Positions 55,742 through 64,000 of a DNA stretch of 64,000 nucleotides are shown one piece after another. Position 1 is the stretch's first letter; the number at the start of each line of letters is the position of its first letter. This DNA is from Microbacterium sp. CGR2 (lineage in GTDB: Bacteria > Actinomycetota > Actinomycetes > Actinomycetales > Microbacteriaceae), in assembly GCF_003626735.1 (NCBI RefSeq), contig NZ_RBHX01000001.1, positions 1,860,001-1,924,000 of the forward strand. The letters run 5' to 3'. The notes beneath the pieces were generated by a model. It saw only the letters and a list, made by a program, of their open reading frames with translations, was not told where the DNA came from and searched no databases. The translations under genes were made by a program, and so were the position numbers.

Positions 55742-56399
55742 GCGGATCGTCGTGATCGGTGCCGGCGGATTCGGACGCGAGACGCTCGACGTCGTCGAAG
55801 CTCTCATCGCTGCAGGGGAGTCGTTGCAGTTGCTCGGCGTCGTCGACTCGGGTCCGCGCCAAGTCGACCTCGGCAGGTTGGGAGAGCGCGGCGTGGTCTA
55901 CCTCGGAACCGACGACGAGTGGCTGCCTTCCGCTGCCGGAGACGAGCGCTTCGTCGTGGCGATCGGTTCGCCGCGCATTCGCGCCGCCGTCGCCGAACGT
56001 CTGACCGCCGCCGGACTCCGCCCGACCACGCTGATCCACCCCCGTGCCGTGGTCGGATCGCAGGCCCGCATCGGCGAGGGTGTCGTCATCACCTCCGGGG
56101 TGCAGGTGTCGACCAATGTGACGCTGGGCGATCATGCGCATCTCAATCCAGGCGCGATCATCGGACACGACGCGACACTGGAAGATTTCGTGTCGGTGAA
56201 TCCGGGGGCAATCGTGTCAGGGAACGTGATCGTCGAGAGCGGTACGCTTCTCGGCGCCGGATCGGTCGTGCTTCAGGGACTCACCGTGGGGGCGGGGGCA
56301 ACCGTCGGAGCCGCGGCGTGTGTGACGAAGGACGTCGCCGCAGGAACGACTGTGGTGGGCGTGCCGGCGCGCGTGCTGAGTGAGGGAGCTGCGTCATGA
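55734..56399 (+). CDS. PglD-like sugar acetyltransferase (left-handed beta-helix)
   Basis: The 221-residue protein starts at ATG 55734, overlapping the previous gene by eight bases. The N-terminal half binds the UDP-sugar (VVIGAGGFGRETLDVVEALI); the second half has hexapeptide repeats (IGEGVVITSGVQVSTNVTLG, DHAHLNPGAIIGHDATLEDF) of an acyltransferase helix, with His in GHDATL as likely catalytic residue. It acetylates the 4-amino sugar. Confidence 0.92.
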   Translation: MAERIVVIGAGGFGRETLDVVEALIAAGESLQLLGVVDSGPRQVDLGRLGERGVVYLGTDDEWLPSAAGDERFVVAIGSPRIRAAVAERLTAAGLRPTTLIHPRAVVGSQARIGEGVVITSGVQVSTNVTLGDHAHLNPGAIIGHDATLEDFVSVNPGAIVSGNVIVESGTLLGAGSVVLQGLTVGAGATVGAAACVTKDVAAGTTVVGVPARVLSEGAAS

Positions 56400-57619
56400 A
56401 GGTGCTGATCGTGTCGCAGTACTACCCTCCGGAGGCCGTGCCGTTGCCGGCGGACCTCGCGCAGGGGCTTGCGGCCCGCGGGCATCACGTGAAGGTGCTC
56501 ACCGGCTTCCCCAACTACCCGTCGGGCAAGGTGTTCCCGGGATACCGCCAGGCCTGGCGTTCGATCGAGCGAGACGGTACCGTCGAGATCCACCGGGTCC
56601 CGCTGTTCGCCGATCACTCGCAGAGCGCGGTCAAGCGCATGCTGAACTACTTCTCGTTTGCGCTCAGTTCGGCGACAGCCGCCCGGCTGGGGCGTGGAGC
56701 TGATGTCATCTACGTGTACGCGACACAGATGACTGCGGGTTTCGGTCCATGGCTCTGGCGGATCACTGGTGGACGCCCGTACGTGCTGCATGTCCAGGAC
56801 CTGTGGCCTGACTCGATCGTCGGCTCCTCGATGATGTCGGGCGGCACGAAAGAGCGTGTCATCTCGGGCGTACTGGGGCCGTGGCTACGCAGCGCTTATC
56901 GTCGGGCGAACGGTGTCATCGGCATCGCGCCCACCATGGTGTCGACGCTGGTTTCTCGCGGCGTTCCCGATGAGCGAGCCCACCTCGTGTACAACTGGGC
57001 GGACGCCGGTGAGCCCGTCGAATCGACGTTGCCTGCAGCCGATGAGCCCCGCGCTGAGATCGTCTACGCCGGCAATATCGGAGACATGCAGGACCTCTCC
57101 ACGGCGGTGCGCGCGGCGCACGCCGCAGCGGATGCCGGCGTCGCACTCACCCTCGTCGGCGATGGTGTCGTGAAAGAAGATCTGCAGCACCTCGTGGCGG
57201 AGCTCGGTGCAGAGAACGTCCGGTTCCACGACCCGGTCCCACGCGAGCGGATGCCGGAGATCTATGCACGTGCTGACTACGCCCTCGTCTCCCTCAAAGA
57301 CATGCCCGTCTTCCGGGGCACCATCCCTTCGAAGTTCCAGGCCGTCCTTTCCGCGGGCGTTCCCGTGATCACCACCGTCCAAGGTGACGTGCGGCATCTG
57401 GTCGAAGACGGCGATGTCGGGCTGACGGCCGATGCTGAGGATGCGCGCTCGCTGGAAGCAGCATTCCGAGACGCCGCCGCTCGCGATGGCGATGAGCGCG
57501 CAGCGATGGCTCGACGCGGACGCACGATGTACGACAGTCTGTTCTCCCGCGAGTCGGGAATCTCCAGAATCGAAGAGCTGCTGACCGCAGCCACGAAGGA
57601 AACGGGTACACGACGATGA
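56396..57619 (+). CDS. Glycosyltransferase family 4, WbuB-like
   Basis: The 407-residue GT-B enzyme starts at ATG 56396, overlapping the previous stop. The N-terminal Rossmann fold begins VLIVSQYYPPEAVPLPADLA and GFPNYPSGKVFPGYR, as in WbuB proteins, which transfer L-FucNAc in O-antigen pathways. The donor-binding half has IVYAGNIGDMQDLSTAVRAA. Because a CapE/F/G-like set for L-FucNAc follows, transfer of L-FucNAc to the lipid-linked first sugar is the likely role. Confidence 0.9.
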   Translation: MKVLIVSQYYPPEAVPLPADLAQGLAARGHHVKVLTGFPNYPSGKVFPGYRQAWRSIERDGTVEIHRVPLFADHSQSAVKRMLNYFSFALSSATAARLGRGADVIYVYATQMTAGFGPWLWRITGGRPYVLHVQDLWPDSIVGSSMMSGGTKERVISGVLGPWLRSAYRRANGVIGIAPTMVSTLVSRGVPDERAHLVYNWADAGEPVESTLPAADEPRAEIVYAGNIGDMQDLSTAVRAAHAAADAGVALTLVGDGVVKEDLQHLVAELGAENVRFHDPVPRERMPEIYARADYALVSLKDMPVFRGTIPSKFQAVLSAGVPVITTVQGDVRHLVEDGDVGLTADAEDARSLEAAFRDAAARDGDERAAMARRGRTMYDSLFSRESGISRIEELLTAATKETGTRR

Positions 57620-58668
57620 GCGAATCATACGACGGAGCGCGCGTGTTGGTCACCGGCGGGACGGGATCGTTCGGCCACACGGTCGCGAAGAAGCTCCTGG
57701 AGCGCGATGTCTCCGAGATCCGCATCTTCAGCCGCGACGAGGCGAAGCAAGATCTGATGCGTCATGAGATCCCGGATTCCCGCTTGCGCTTCTACGTCGG
57801 CGACGTACGCGACTACGACAGCGTTGACCGGGCTACGCGTGACGTGGACTTCGTGTTCCATGCTGCCGCGCTCAAGCAGGTTCCGTCCTGCGAGTTCTTC
57901 CCGATGGAGGCCGTGCGGACGAACGTGAACGGCAGCGAGAACGTCGTGCGCGCCGCCGACCGCAATGGGGTCTCATCTGTCGTGGCGTTGAGCACAGACA
58001 AGGCGGTGTACCCCGTGAACGCGATGGGGATGTCAAAGGCTCTGATGGAGAAGGTCGCGCAGTCGCACGGTCTCAACAACCCGAACACCGCGACGACCGT
58101 GTCATGCGTCCGGTACGGCAACGTCATGTACTCGCGCGGTTCGGTCATCCCGCTGTTCATCCGCCAGATCAAGGCAGGAAAGAACATCACGGTGACGAAT
58201 CCGGACATGACACGCTTCATGATGTCTCTCGCGCACTCGGTCGATCTCGTCGAGTTCGCCTTCCGCAACGCGCAGCAGGGTGACCTGTTCGTCCGCAAGG
58301 CGAAGGCGACGTCGATCGGCACGCTCGCGCAGGCGACGCTGAACCTCTTCCGCTCGGACTCGAAGCTCGAGGTCATCGGCACCCGCCACGCTGAGAAGTT
58401 GTCTGAGGCGCTCGCCACTCGGGAAGAGCTGTCGCGCGCCCGCGACATGGGAGAGTACTTCCGGGTCGTCGCCGATAACCGAGACCTCAACTACAGCGTC
58501 TATTTCGAAGAGGGGGACGTCACGCAGACCCGCTTCGAAGACTACGACTCCCACACCGTGCAGCAGATGTCGGTGGGAGAGGTCGAAGAGCTGCTGTTGA
58601 CGCTCCCTGAAGTGCGCGACGAACTGCGTCAGGCCGGAGTCCCTGAGACCACGGTGACGAGCTCGTGA
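57616..58668 (+). CDS. capE: CapE/FnlA-like UDP-GlcNAc 4,6-dehydratase/5-epimerase
   Basis: The 350-residue SDR enzyme starts at ATG 57616, overlapping the previous stop. The NAD site is VLVTGGTGSFGHTVAKKLLE; FHAAALKQVPSCEFFPMEAV and LSTDKAVYPVNAMGMSKALM follow, with Met replacing the usual catalytic Tyr as in CapE. It starts the pathway from UDP-GlcNAc to UDP-L-FucNAc. The three following genes match the next steps in order. Confidence 0.92.
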   Translation: MSESYDGARVLVTGGTGSFGHTVAKKLLERDVSEIRIFSRDEAKQDLMRHEIPDSRLRFYVGDVRDYDSVDRATRDVDFVFHAAALKQVPSCEFFPMEAVRTNVNGSENVVRAADRNGVSSVVALSTDKAVYPVNAMGMSKALMEKVAQSHGLNNPNTATTVSCVRYGNVMYSRGSVIPLFIRQIKAGKNITVTNPDMTRFMMSLAHSVDLVEFAFRNAQQGDLFVRKAKATSIGTLAQATLNLFRSDSKLEVIGTRHAEKLSEALATREELSRARDMGEYFRVVADNRDLNYSVYFEEGDVTQTRFEDYDSHTVQQMSVGEVEELLLTLPEVRDELRQAGVPETTVTSS

Positions 58669-59759
58669 CAAAGTTCGCCGTCACCGGAGCCCGCGGTTTT
58701 CTGGGCTGGCACCTACGCGCGGCTTCGCTGGAGTCAGGTACTCCCGTCGAAGGCATCCCGCTGGGAACGGAGTTCGATTTCGACCAAGCGAAGGCCGCGG
58801 TCGATGGCGCTGCGCGCGCGATCCATATCGCGGGTGTGAACCGCGCTTCGGATGAGGAAGTGACGTCGGGCAACATCGAGTTCGCCGAGCAGCTGGCTTC
58901 CGCGCTTCGTGCCGCACCGACGCCGCCACCCGTGGTGGTCTACGCCAACTCCACCCAGGCGACGAACGGATCGGTGTACGGCGAGGCCAAGGCGCGGGCG
59001 GCCGAGATACTTGCGGCGGCAGCATCCGACATCGGCGCGGAGTTCATCGACGTGCGACTGCCGAACCTGTTCGGAGAGCACGGGCGTCCTTTCTATAACG
59101 CCGTGACCGCGACGTTCAGCCACCTCGTGGCGTCCGGCGACAGCCCCACGGTGGAGAACGACAAAGAACTCACGCTGCTTCACGCACAGCACGCGGTGGA
59201 CATCTTGAGCGGGACGGTGCAGCTCCCCGCGCTCGACGGGCTGCAGCGGGCGGAGACGGTCACGGGGCTGCTCGGCCGCCTGCGGGGATACGCCGAGCTC
59301 TACAGCCGGGGCGAGATCCCGAACGTCGCCGACGAGTTCGACCGTGACCTCTTCAACACTTACCGTTCATACACCTTTCCATCGCAGTCGCCACTCGACC
59401 TGACGCGTCATGCGGACGCGCGCGGCTCGTTCTTCGAGATCATCCGCTCGCACGGGGGTCCTGGACAGTCGTCGTTCTCGACGACCGTTCCCGGAGTCAC
59501 CCGCGGAGATCACTTCCACCGACGCAAGATCGAGCGGTTCACCGTGCTCCAGGGGCGCGCCCGCATCTCGCTGCGCCGCCTGTACTCTGATGAGGTCGTC
59601 TCGTTCGAGGTGTCGGGCGACGCGCCCGGCGCCGTCGACATGCCGACGATGTGGGCACACAACATCACCAACATCGGTGACGACGTCTTGTATACGTCAT
59701 TCTGGACAAACGACATCTTCGACCCCGCGAACCCCGACACGATTGCCGAGGCAGTGTGA
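58665..59759 (+). CDS. capF: CapF/FnlB-like bifunctional enzyme (SDR + cupin)
   Basis: The 364-residue protein starts at GTG 58665, overlapping the previous stop. The N-terminal SDR domain (FAVTGARGFLGWHLRAASLE) reduces the 4-keto sugar. The C-terminal cupin from about residue 255 (GVTRGDHFHRRKIERFTVLQ with metal-binding His) epimerises at C3. This two-domain layout is typical of CapF. It forms the middle step of UDP-L-FucNAc synthesis. Confidence 0.92.
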   Translation: MTKFAVTGARGFLGWHLRAASLESGTPVEGIPLGTEFDFDQAKAAVDGAARAIHIAGVNRASDEEVTSGNIEFAEQLASALRAAPTPPPVVVYANSTQATNGSVYGEAKARAAEILAAAASDIGAEFIDVRLPNLFGEHGRPFYNAVTATFSHLVASGDSPTVENDKELTLLHAQHAVDILSGTVQLPALDGLQRAETVTGLLGRLRGYAELYSRGEIPNVADEFDRDLFNTYRSYTFPSQSPLDLTRHADARGSFFEIIRSHGGPGQSSFSTTVPGVTRGDHFHRRKIERFTVLQGRARISLRRLYSDEVVSFEVSGDAPGAVDMPTMWAHNITNIGDDVLYTSFWTNDIFDPANPDTIAEAV

Positions 59760-59760
59760 C

Positions 59761-60888
59761 ATGGCCGACAAACTCAAGGTGATGACCGTCGTCGGGACCA
59801 GGCCGGAGATCATCCGCCTTTCCGCGACGATCAAGCTTCTCGACGAGCACACCGATCAGGTACTCGTTCACACCGGGCAGAACTACGACTACGAGCTCAA
59901 CGAGGTGTTCTTCGAAGACCTCGGTCTGCGTCGGCCCGACCACTTCATGAACGCCGACACGTCATCTCTCGGCGCCGCTCTGGGCTCGATCCTCACGAAG
60001 ACTGAAGAGGTGCTCCGTGCAGAGAAGCCGGATGCGTTCCTCGTACTCGGCGACACGAACAGCTGCATCTCTGCCGTGATCGCCAAGCGGATGAAGATCC
60101 CCGTGTTCCACATGGAGGCCGGCAACCGGTCCTTCGACGAGAATGTGCCGGAGGAGACCAACCGGCGACTCGTCGACCACGTCGCCGACTACAACCTCGT
60201 TTACACCGAGCACGCTCGCCGCAACCTGCTCGCGGAGGGCCTGCACCCGTCGAAGATCATCCTCACCGGCTCTCCGATGCGTGAGGTGCTCGAGCAGAAC
60301 CGTGCACAGATCGAGGCCAGCGATGCTGTCGAGCGCGCCGGCCTGACGGCGGGGGAGTACTTCCTCGTGAGCCTGCACCGTGAAGAGAACGTCGACAACC
60401 CTGCGCGGTTGCGGTCGGCGATCGCTTCTCTGCAGGCACTTCGCGCCGAGTACAACCTGCCGATCCTGGTCTCGACGCACCCTCGTACGCGAAAGCGCAT
60501 CGAGGCGCTGGATGACGCGGAGGCGGTCGAAGGCATCACCTTCCACCCGCCGTTCGGCTTCCACGACTACATCAAGCTGCAACAGGACTCGAAGCTCGTG
60601 CTTTCGGACAGCGGGACGATCAGCGAAGAGTCGAGCGTTCTCGGCTTCCCTGCCGTCACCGTGCGCGACTTCATCGAGCGCCCGGAGGCCCTGGACGCGG
60701 GCGCGATCATCACCACCGGTCTGACGCCGGAGGGCGTGCTGCGTGCGGTCTCCGCGCGCCTCGGCATCCCCGGTGACCTCGCGTCGCTGCCCGCCGGCTA
60801 CGAGATCGACAACACGGGATGGCGGGCCACGGCCTTCATCCTGTCGACGTCGCACTCGCATCGCGCTCGACTGGGTCTGCATGACTGA
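59761..60888 (+). CDS. capG: CapG/FnlC-like UDP-N-acetyl sugar 2-epimerase
   Basis: The 375-residue protein starts at ATG 59761, one base after the previous stop. It has the GT-B-like epimerase fold with MTVVGTRPEIIRLS, LVHTGQNYDYELNEVFFEDL and the acidic site MEAGNRSFDENVPEETNRR. It inverts C2 to give UDP-L-FucNAc. The group CapE-CapF-CapG in order strongly supports this sugar in the surface glycan. Confidence 0.92.
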   Translation: MADKLKVMTVVGTRPEIIRLSATIKLLDEHTDQVLVHTGQNYDYELNEVFFEDLGLRRPDHFMNADTSSLGAALGSILTKTEEVLRAEKPDAFLVLGDTNSCISAVIAKRMKIPVFHMEAGNRSFDENVPEETNRRLVDHVADYNLVYTEHARRNLLAEGLHPSKIILTGSPMREVLEQNRAQIEASDAVERAGLTAGEYFLVSLHREENVDNPARLRSAIASLQALRAEYNLPILVSTHPRTRKRIEALDDAEAVEGITFHPPFGFHDYIKLQQDSKLVLSDSGTISEESSVLGFPAVTVRDFIERPEALDAGAIITTGLTPEGVLRAVSARLGIPGDLASLPAGYEIDNTGWRATAFILSTSHSHRARLGLHD

Positions 60889-62122
60889 GACCGCTTATCC
60901 TCAGTCGGGCGAAGGTGAGCACGCCCCGCGAGTCGTCAGCACCGACGCGTGGCGCGTGTCCGTACCTTCGGGCCTGACTGAGTCGGCACCGCTGCTTATC
61001 ATTCCGACAGTGCATCCTCGTGGAGATCGTCGCATCGTTCGGTGCGCCCAGGTGGCGCTCGATGCCGGATTTCGAGTGCATTTCCTCTGGCTTGGCGAGG
61101 GCACGGCGTCAAAGGACCCGCTGGTCGGTGAGTCGCTCTTCCCTTCCCCGAAGAACGCGCGGGAACGCATCGGGATGGTCGATAGAGTCGCTCAAGCCGC
61201 GGCGGCGCTTCAGGGCACTATGTGGCACATCCACGACTTCTACTTCCTCAAGGTGGCGAAGCGCTGGCGGCGCCGCTCCGGCAACCCCGTTCTGTACGAC
61301 GTGCATGAGTACTACGCCTCTTATTACGCCGAGAAGCTGCCTGCCCCGCGACAGGTGCAGGATTTCATCGCGCGCTTGCTCGAGCGCTACCAGGTGCGTT
61401 CGGCCAAGGCGCTCGGCGCCGCCAATGTCGTCACGGAGCGCATGGCCTCACCGTTTCGCCAAGCGGGCGTACCGGTATCAGTGTCACCGAACTACCCGAT
61501 GCTGTCGCAGTTCGGAGAGCTCCCTTCGGCACGCTTCGAGGACCGTCGGTGGACAGTCCTCCACATCGGGACGCTCAGTCGCGTCTACGGAACGGAACTG
61601 CTCGTAGATCTCGCCTCCCGCTCTGCCGATCGTTCTCTGCCGTTCAACTTCTGGATCCTCGGTCGCTATCCCTCACAGGAGCACCAGGCCGACTTCGAGC
61701 GGCTCCTCGATGCCGCAGGGCGGCCAGGGAATGTCACGATCCTTCCCACACGGCCCACCCACGAGATGCCTGAGCTCCTGGGTGGTGCCGGCTTCGGACT
61801 GTCTCTTCTGATGCCGGACGGTCAGAACGAGGAGGCGGTGCCGAGCAAGAACTATGAACATGCGATGGCCGGTCTGGTAAACGTGGTGACGGAGCGTCAG
61901 GCGCAATGGAAGTTCTCCGATGAGAATGCGGTCACCGTGCACGGGGACCGCGGATCCGCGGACTCGGTTCTGGACCAGATGCTGCGTCTCGCGGAAGACG
62001 CGCAGCAGACGGACAATGAACTCCGGTCCCGTGCGGCGGCGGCTAAGGAGCGCTTCACATGGGAGCGTGCTGTCGAGCCCGGGCTGCGCGCTCAACTCCT
62101 GCGATTGGCAGGGCGTGAGTGA
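60881..62122 (+). CDS. Glycosyltransferase (GT-B fold)
   Basis: The 413-residue protein starts at ATG 60881, overlapping the epimerase by eight bases. N-terminal PLLIIPTVHPRGDRRIVRCA and the central VLYDVHEYYASYY are typical of family 4 or related transferases; the donor half has ILGRYPSQEHQADFERLLDA and GGAGFGLSLLMPDGQNEEAV with the EX-type acidic pair and VPSKNYEHAMAG. The sugar is unknown. It probably adds the next residue to the lipid-linked glycan. Confidence 0.85.
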   Translation: MTETAYPQSGEGEHAPRVVSTDAWRVSVPSGLTESAPLLIIPTVHPRGDRRIVRCAQVALDAGFRVHFLWLGEGTASKDPLVGESLFPSPKNARERIGMVDRVAQAAAALQGTMWHIHDFYFLKVAKRWRRRSGNPVLYDVHEYYASYYAEKLPAPRQVQDFIARLLERYQVRSAKALGAANVVTERMASPFRQAGVPVSVSPNYPMLSQFGELPSARFEDRRWTVLHIGTLSRVYGTELLVDLASRSADRSLPFNFWILGRYPSQEHQADFERLLDAAGRPGNVTILPTRPTHEMPELLGGAGFGLSLLMPDGQNEEAVPSKNYEHAMAGLVNVVTERQAQWKFSDENAVTVHGDRGSADSVLDQMLRLAEDAQQTDNELRSRAAAAKERFTWERAVEPGLRAQLLRLAGRE

Positions 62123-62140
62123 TGCAGGAGGTGCTCGAAG

Positions 62141-63442
62141 GTGAGCTTTTTCGCGCGCGTTAGGGCACTTGCCGGGGGCAAAGAGGTTCGTGGGGGCTCA
62201 GTGCTGGTCCTCAGCTCCGTGGTCGCCCAGGCGATCACCCTGGTCGCGACTCCGATCCTGTCGCGCATCTATGAGCCTGCCGCTTTCGGCTATCTGACGC
62301 TCGTGGTCTCGGTCACCGGCATGATTATCCCGGCTGTGGCGCTGAGGCTCGAATCCGCTCTCATGCTGCCCAAGGATGCACGGGAGGCTTCAGCGCTCCT
62401 CTTCATGGGACTGACGGTTGCAGCTTTGATCAGTCTCCTGTCGGCAGGCGTCCTCGAGCTCTGCTTCGCTGCCGGGCTCCTGCGGCCGATGGCTGCCCTA
62501 GCGGGCTTCAGCGCATGGGTTGGCGGCATCACCTTCTTCTCCGGCATCTTCGTGCTCTTCGGGCAGTTCGCCCTGCGGGTGCGAAACTACCCAGCCGTCG
62601 CAGCCCGCAACGTCACCCAGGCCGCGACGACAGCACTCGCACAGGTCGGTGCAGCGTTGATCGCGCCGTCTGCGGTAGGACTCGTCGGCGGCTACGGGGC
62701 GGGCCGCCTGGCGGGGGTGGTCCCACTCATCGGATCGGTGCGAGGCGAGATTCGTCGGTTCCAGCTTCGCGATGTGCGACGCATGGCCCGCGAGTACCGT
62801 GCATTCCCGCTCCTCTTCGCGCCAGCTGCACTCATGAACGCCTCGGCGCTCGCCCTGCCGGTGTTGTTCGCGGGGATCTGGTTCAGTGTGGCCGACGCTG
62901 GCCAATGGGGAATGGCGGAACGCATCCTCGCTGTCCCTCTCGTAGTCATTGCCACCGCGGTATCCCAGGTCGTCGAAGCGAGGCTCGCATTTCATGCAAG
63001 GTCCGATGCCCTCGGGAGCGCTTCTTATTACCTGAAGGTCTCGCTGCTCCTGCTCGCAGTGAGCGCCTTGGTAGGGGTCGCAGTTCTGCTCCTTGCGCCT
63101 CTTGTAGTTCCGTGGTTGCTCGGCGATGGGTGGGAGGACGCAGCCAGAATCATGCAGTTGCTTGTGCCGATGCTGGTCACGAGGCTCATAGCGAGTCCGC
63201 TCAGCAAAGCACTCGTCGTGGCGAAGTGGGCGAGAGTAAATCTGGTGCTCGACGCATCACGCTTGCTGCTGATTCTGGTCGTCCTGTTCTTGTGCACGGT
63301 GTGGGGTTCGAACATCTTCGAGTTGGTTCTCTTCACTTCACTCGCTTTCGCGCTGATTTACGCCGCCACCTGGTTGACGGGGCTCGCCGCGGCCCGACAC
63401 CTGGATCGTGGGAACGAGCCTCGCGCGGTGGCGGAGGTCTAG
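62141..63442 (+). CDS. Wzx-type oligosaccharide flippase
   Basis: The 433-residue protein starts at GTG 62141 after AGGAGG. About 12 membrane helices are seen, beginning VLVLSSVVAQAITLVATPIL and YEPAAFGYLTLVVSVTG, typical of the polysaccharide translocase (MATE/MOP) family. It should flip the lipid-linked repeat unit to the outer face. Its polymerase partner (Wzy) is not in the window. Confidence 0.92.
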   Translation: MSFFARVRALAGGKEVRGGSVLVLSSVVAQAITLVATPILSRIYEPAAFGYLTLVVSVTGMIIPAVALRLESALMLPKDAREASALLFMGLTVAALISLLSAGVLELCFAAGLLRPMAALAGFSAWVGGITFFSGIFVLFGQFALRVRNYPAVAARNVTQAATTALAQVGAALIAPSAVGLVGGYGAGRLAGVVPLIGSVRGEIRRFQLRDVRRMAREYRAFPLLFAPAALMNASALALPVLFAGIWFSVADAGQWGMAERILAVPLVVIATAVSQVVEARLAFHARSDALGSASYYLKVSLLLLAVSALVGVAVLLLAPLVVPWLLGDGWEDAARIMQLLVPMLVTRLIASPLSKALVVAKWARVNLVLDASRLLLILVVLFLCTVWGSNIFELVLFTSLAFALIYAATWLTGLAAARHLDRGNEPRAVAEV

Positions 63443-63447
63443 CAGCG

Positions 63448-64000
63448 ATGCAGCAGTGGTTCGCCGCCGGCAACGGCGCCCTCGATCTGTCTCAATCAGA
63501 CACAGTGGCCCGAGAATACGAGATCGCAGTGACGCCGATTGTCCCGGGTCCACCCGTGCTGCTGTTCGGAGAGGGCGCCGTGGTGTGGCGACAACTGGCG
63601 ACCGCTGAGGCGCCACCCCTCCGCCATGATGAGGGCGCGCTCGCCATCGTTCATGACCTGGAGCAGATGGGCCTCGCGGTCAAAGCCCCCAGCCATCCAG
63701 CGCGCTTATCGGCTCTACCTCGCCCCTGGCTCTCGTCCTTCAGACACGAACTTGTCTACGCCTTGCTGCAGCGGGTGGCGACGGCGGCTGGCATCGACAT
63801 GGTCTTCATCAAGGGGCCTACACTGCGCGCGCAAGGGCTTCGGGAGCGGGAGCATTCCGGAGACGTCGATTGCTGGGTGCTTCCAGGCGATGACATCCGT
63901 CTTGCCGCAGCCATGCGCTCCTGGGGATGGACACCACTGATACTGCCCTTCACTGGAACCACCATCGGTCACTCTCTCACTCTCGTCGCGGGTGAATGGG
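63448..64000 (+). CDS. PqqD-domain and nucleotidyltransferase protein (cut by the right edge)
   Basis: The frame runs from ATG 63448 to the edge without a stop: 184 residues seen. Residues 20-75 resemble a PqqD-type peptide-binding domain (VLLFGEGAVVWRQLAT, LRHDEGALAIVHDLEQMGL). Then follows a nucleotidyltransferase start: MVFIKGPTLRAQGLRE and HSGDVDCWVLP, with the GDxD-type metal site. Such proteins occur in polysaccharide clusters and may link sugar or nucleotide transfer to a peptide. Full length and role are unknown. Confidence 0.75.
   Translation, partial: MQQWFAAGNGALDLSQSDTVAREYEIAVTPIVPGPPVLLFGEGAVVWRQLATAEAPPLRHDEGALAIVHDLEQMGLAVKAPSHPARLSALPRPWLSSFRHELVYALLQRVATAAGIDMVFIKGPTLRAQGLREREHSGDVDCWVLPGDDIRLAAAMRSWGWTPLILPFTGTTIGHSLTLVAGEW

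Overview
The window is high-GC actinobacterial DNA, most likely from a Microbacteriaceae genome close to Microbacterium. The signs are RpoB and RpoC of actinobacterial type, GTG and TTG starts, leaderless promoters, tRNA genes without encoded CCA, Asp23/CsbD envelope-stress genes, an FBP zinc-finger protein and tightly coupled ATGA gene junctions. This placement is inference from protein character; no database was searched.

Layout. 1-8.2 kb: a sugar or muropeptide uptake locus (glycoside hydrolase C-terminus, MurR/RpiR regulator, PfkB kinase, and an ABC transporter made of a lipoprotein, two permeases and a double ATPase). A long inverted repeat separates the lipoprotein gene from its permeases. 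8.2-15.9 kb: rpoB-rpoC with a clear SigA-type promoter, a perfect hairpin between the two genes and a strong terminator; RpoB has Asn at the place of E. coli His526. 15.9-22 kb: a kinase, tRNA-Tyr, then an accessory stretch with two IS remnants, a secreted protein coupled to a cytosolic partner, an overlapping or frameshifted pair, and a HEPN-like protein with a zinc ribbon. 22-26.9 kb: chromosomal genes (FBP, crotonase, membrane protein, inositol-phosphatase-like protein, M23 peptidase) and tRNA-Thr and tRNA-Met.

26.88-31.23 kb: a compact genomic island in the tRNA-Met 3' half, bounded by two perfect 80-bp direct repeats that include the 3' half of the tRNA and its terminator. No integrase lies inside. 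The cargo is an unknown helical protein, an sce7726-like protein with a PD-(D/E)xK/QxxxY nuclease signature, its usual partner sce7725, and an Abi-like HEPN protein (RNxxxH motif) preceded by a perfect 23-bp inverted repeat. This is the best candidate here for an undescribed system: probably phage defence or RNA toxin-antitoxin.

31.3-36.2 kb: Asp23/Gls24 envelope-stress genes in a coupled operon, CsbD, and an ECF sigma factor coupled to further Asp23-like genes. 36.3-47.8 kb: APC permease, OafA-like acyltransferase, truA, a nuclease/phosphatase, rplM-rpsI, glmM, and a glycosyltransferase operon divergent from gtrA with overlapping start codons. 47.8-64 kb: a surface-polysaccharide cluster with two Wzz-tyrosine-kinase fusions, a PglF/E/C/D-like set (predicted diNAcBac-type sugar on a lipid carrier), a CapE/F/G-like set (predicted UDP-L-FucNAc), glycosyltransferases, a Wzx-type flippase and a PqqD-nucleotidyltransferase gene cut by the window edge.
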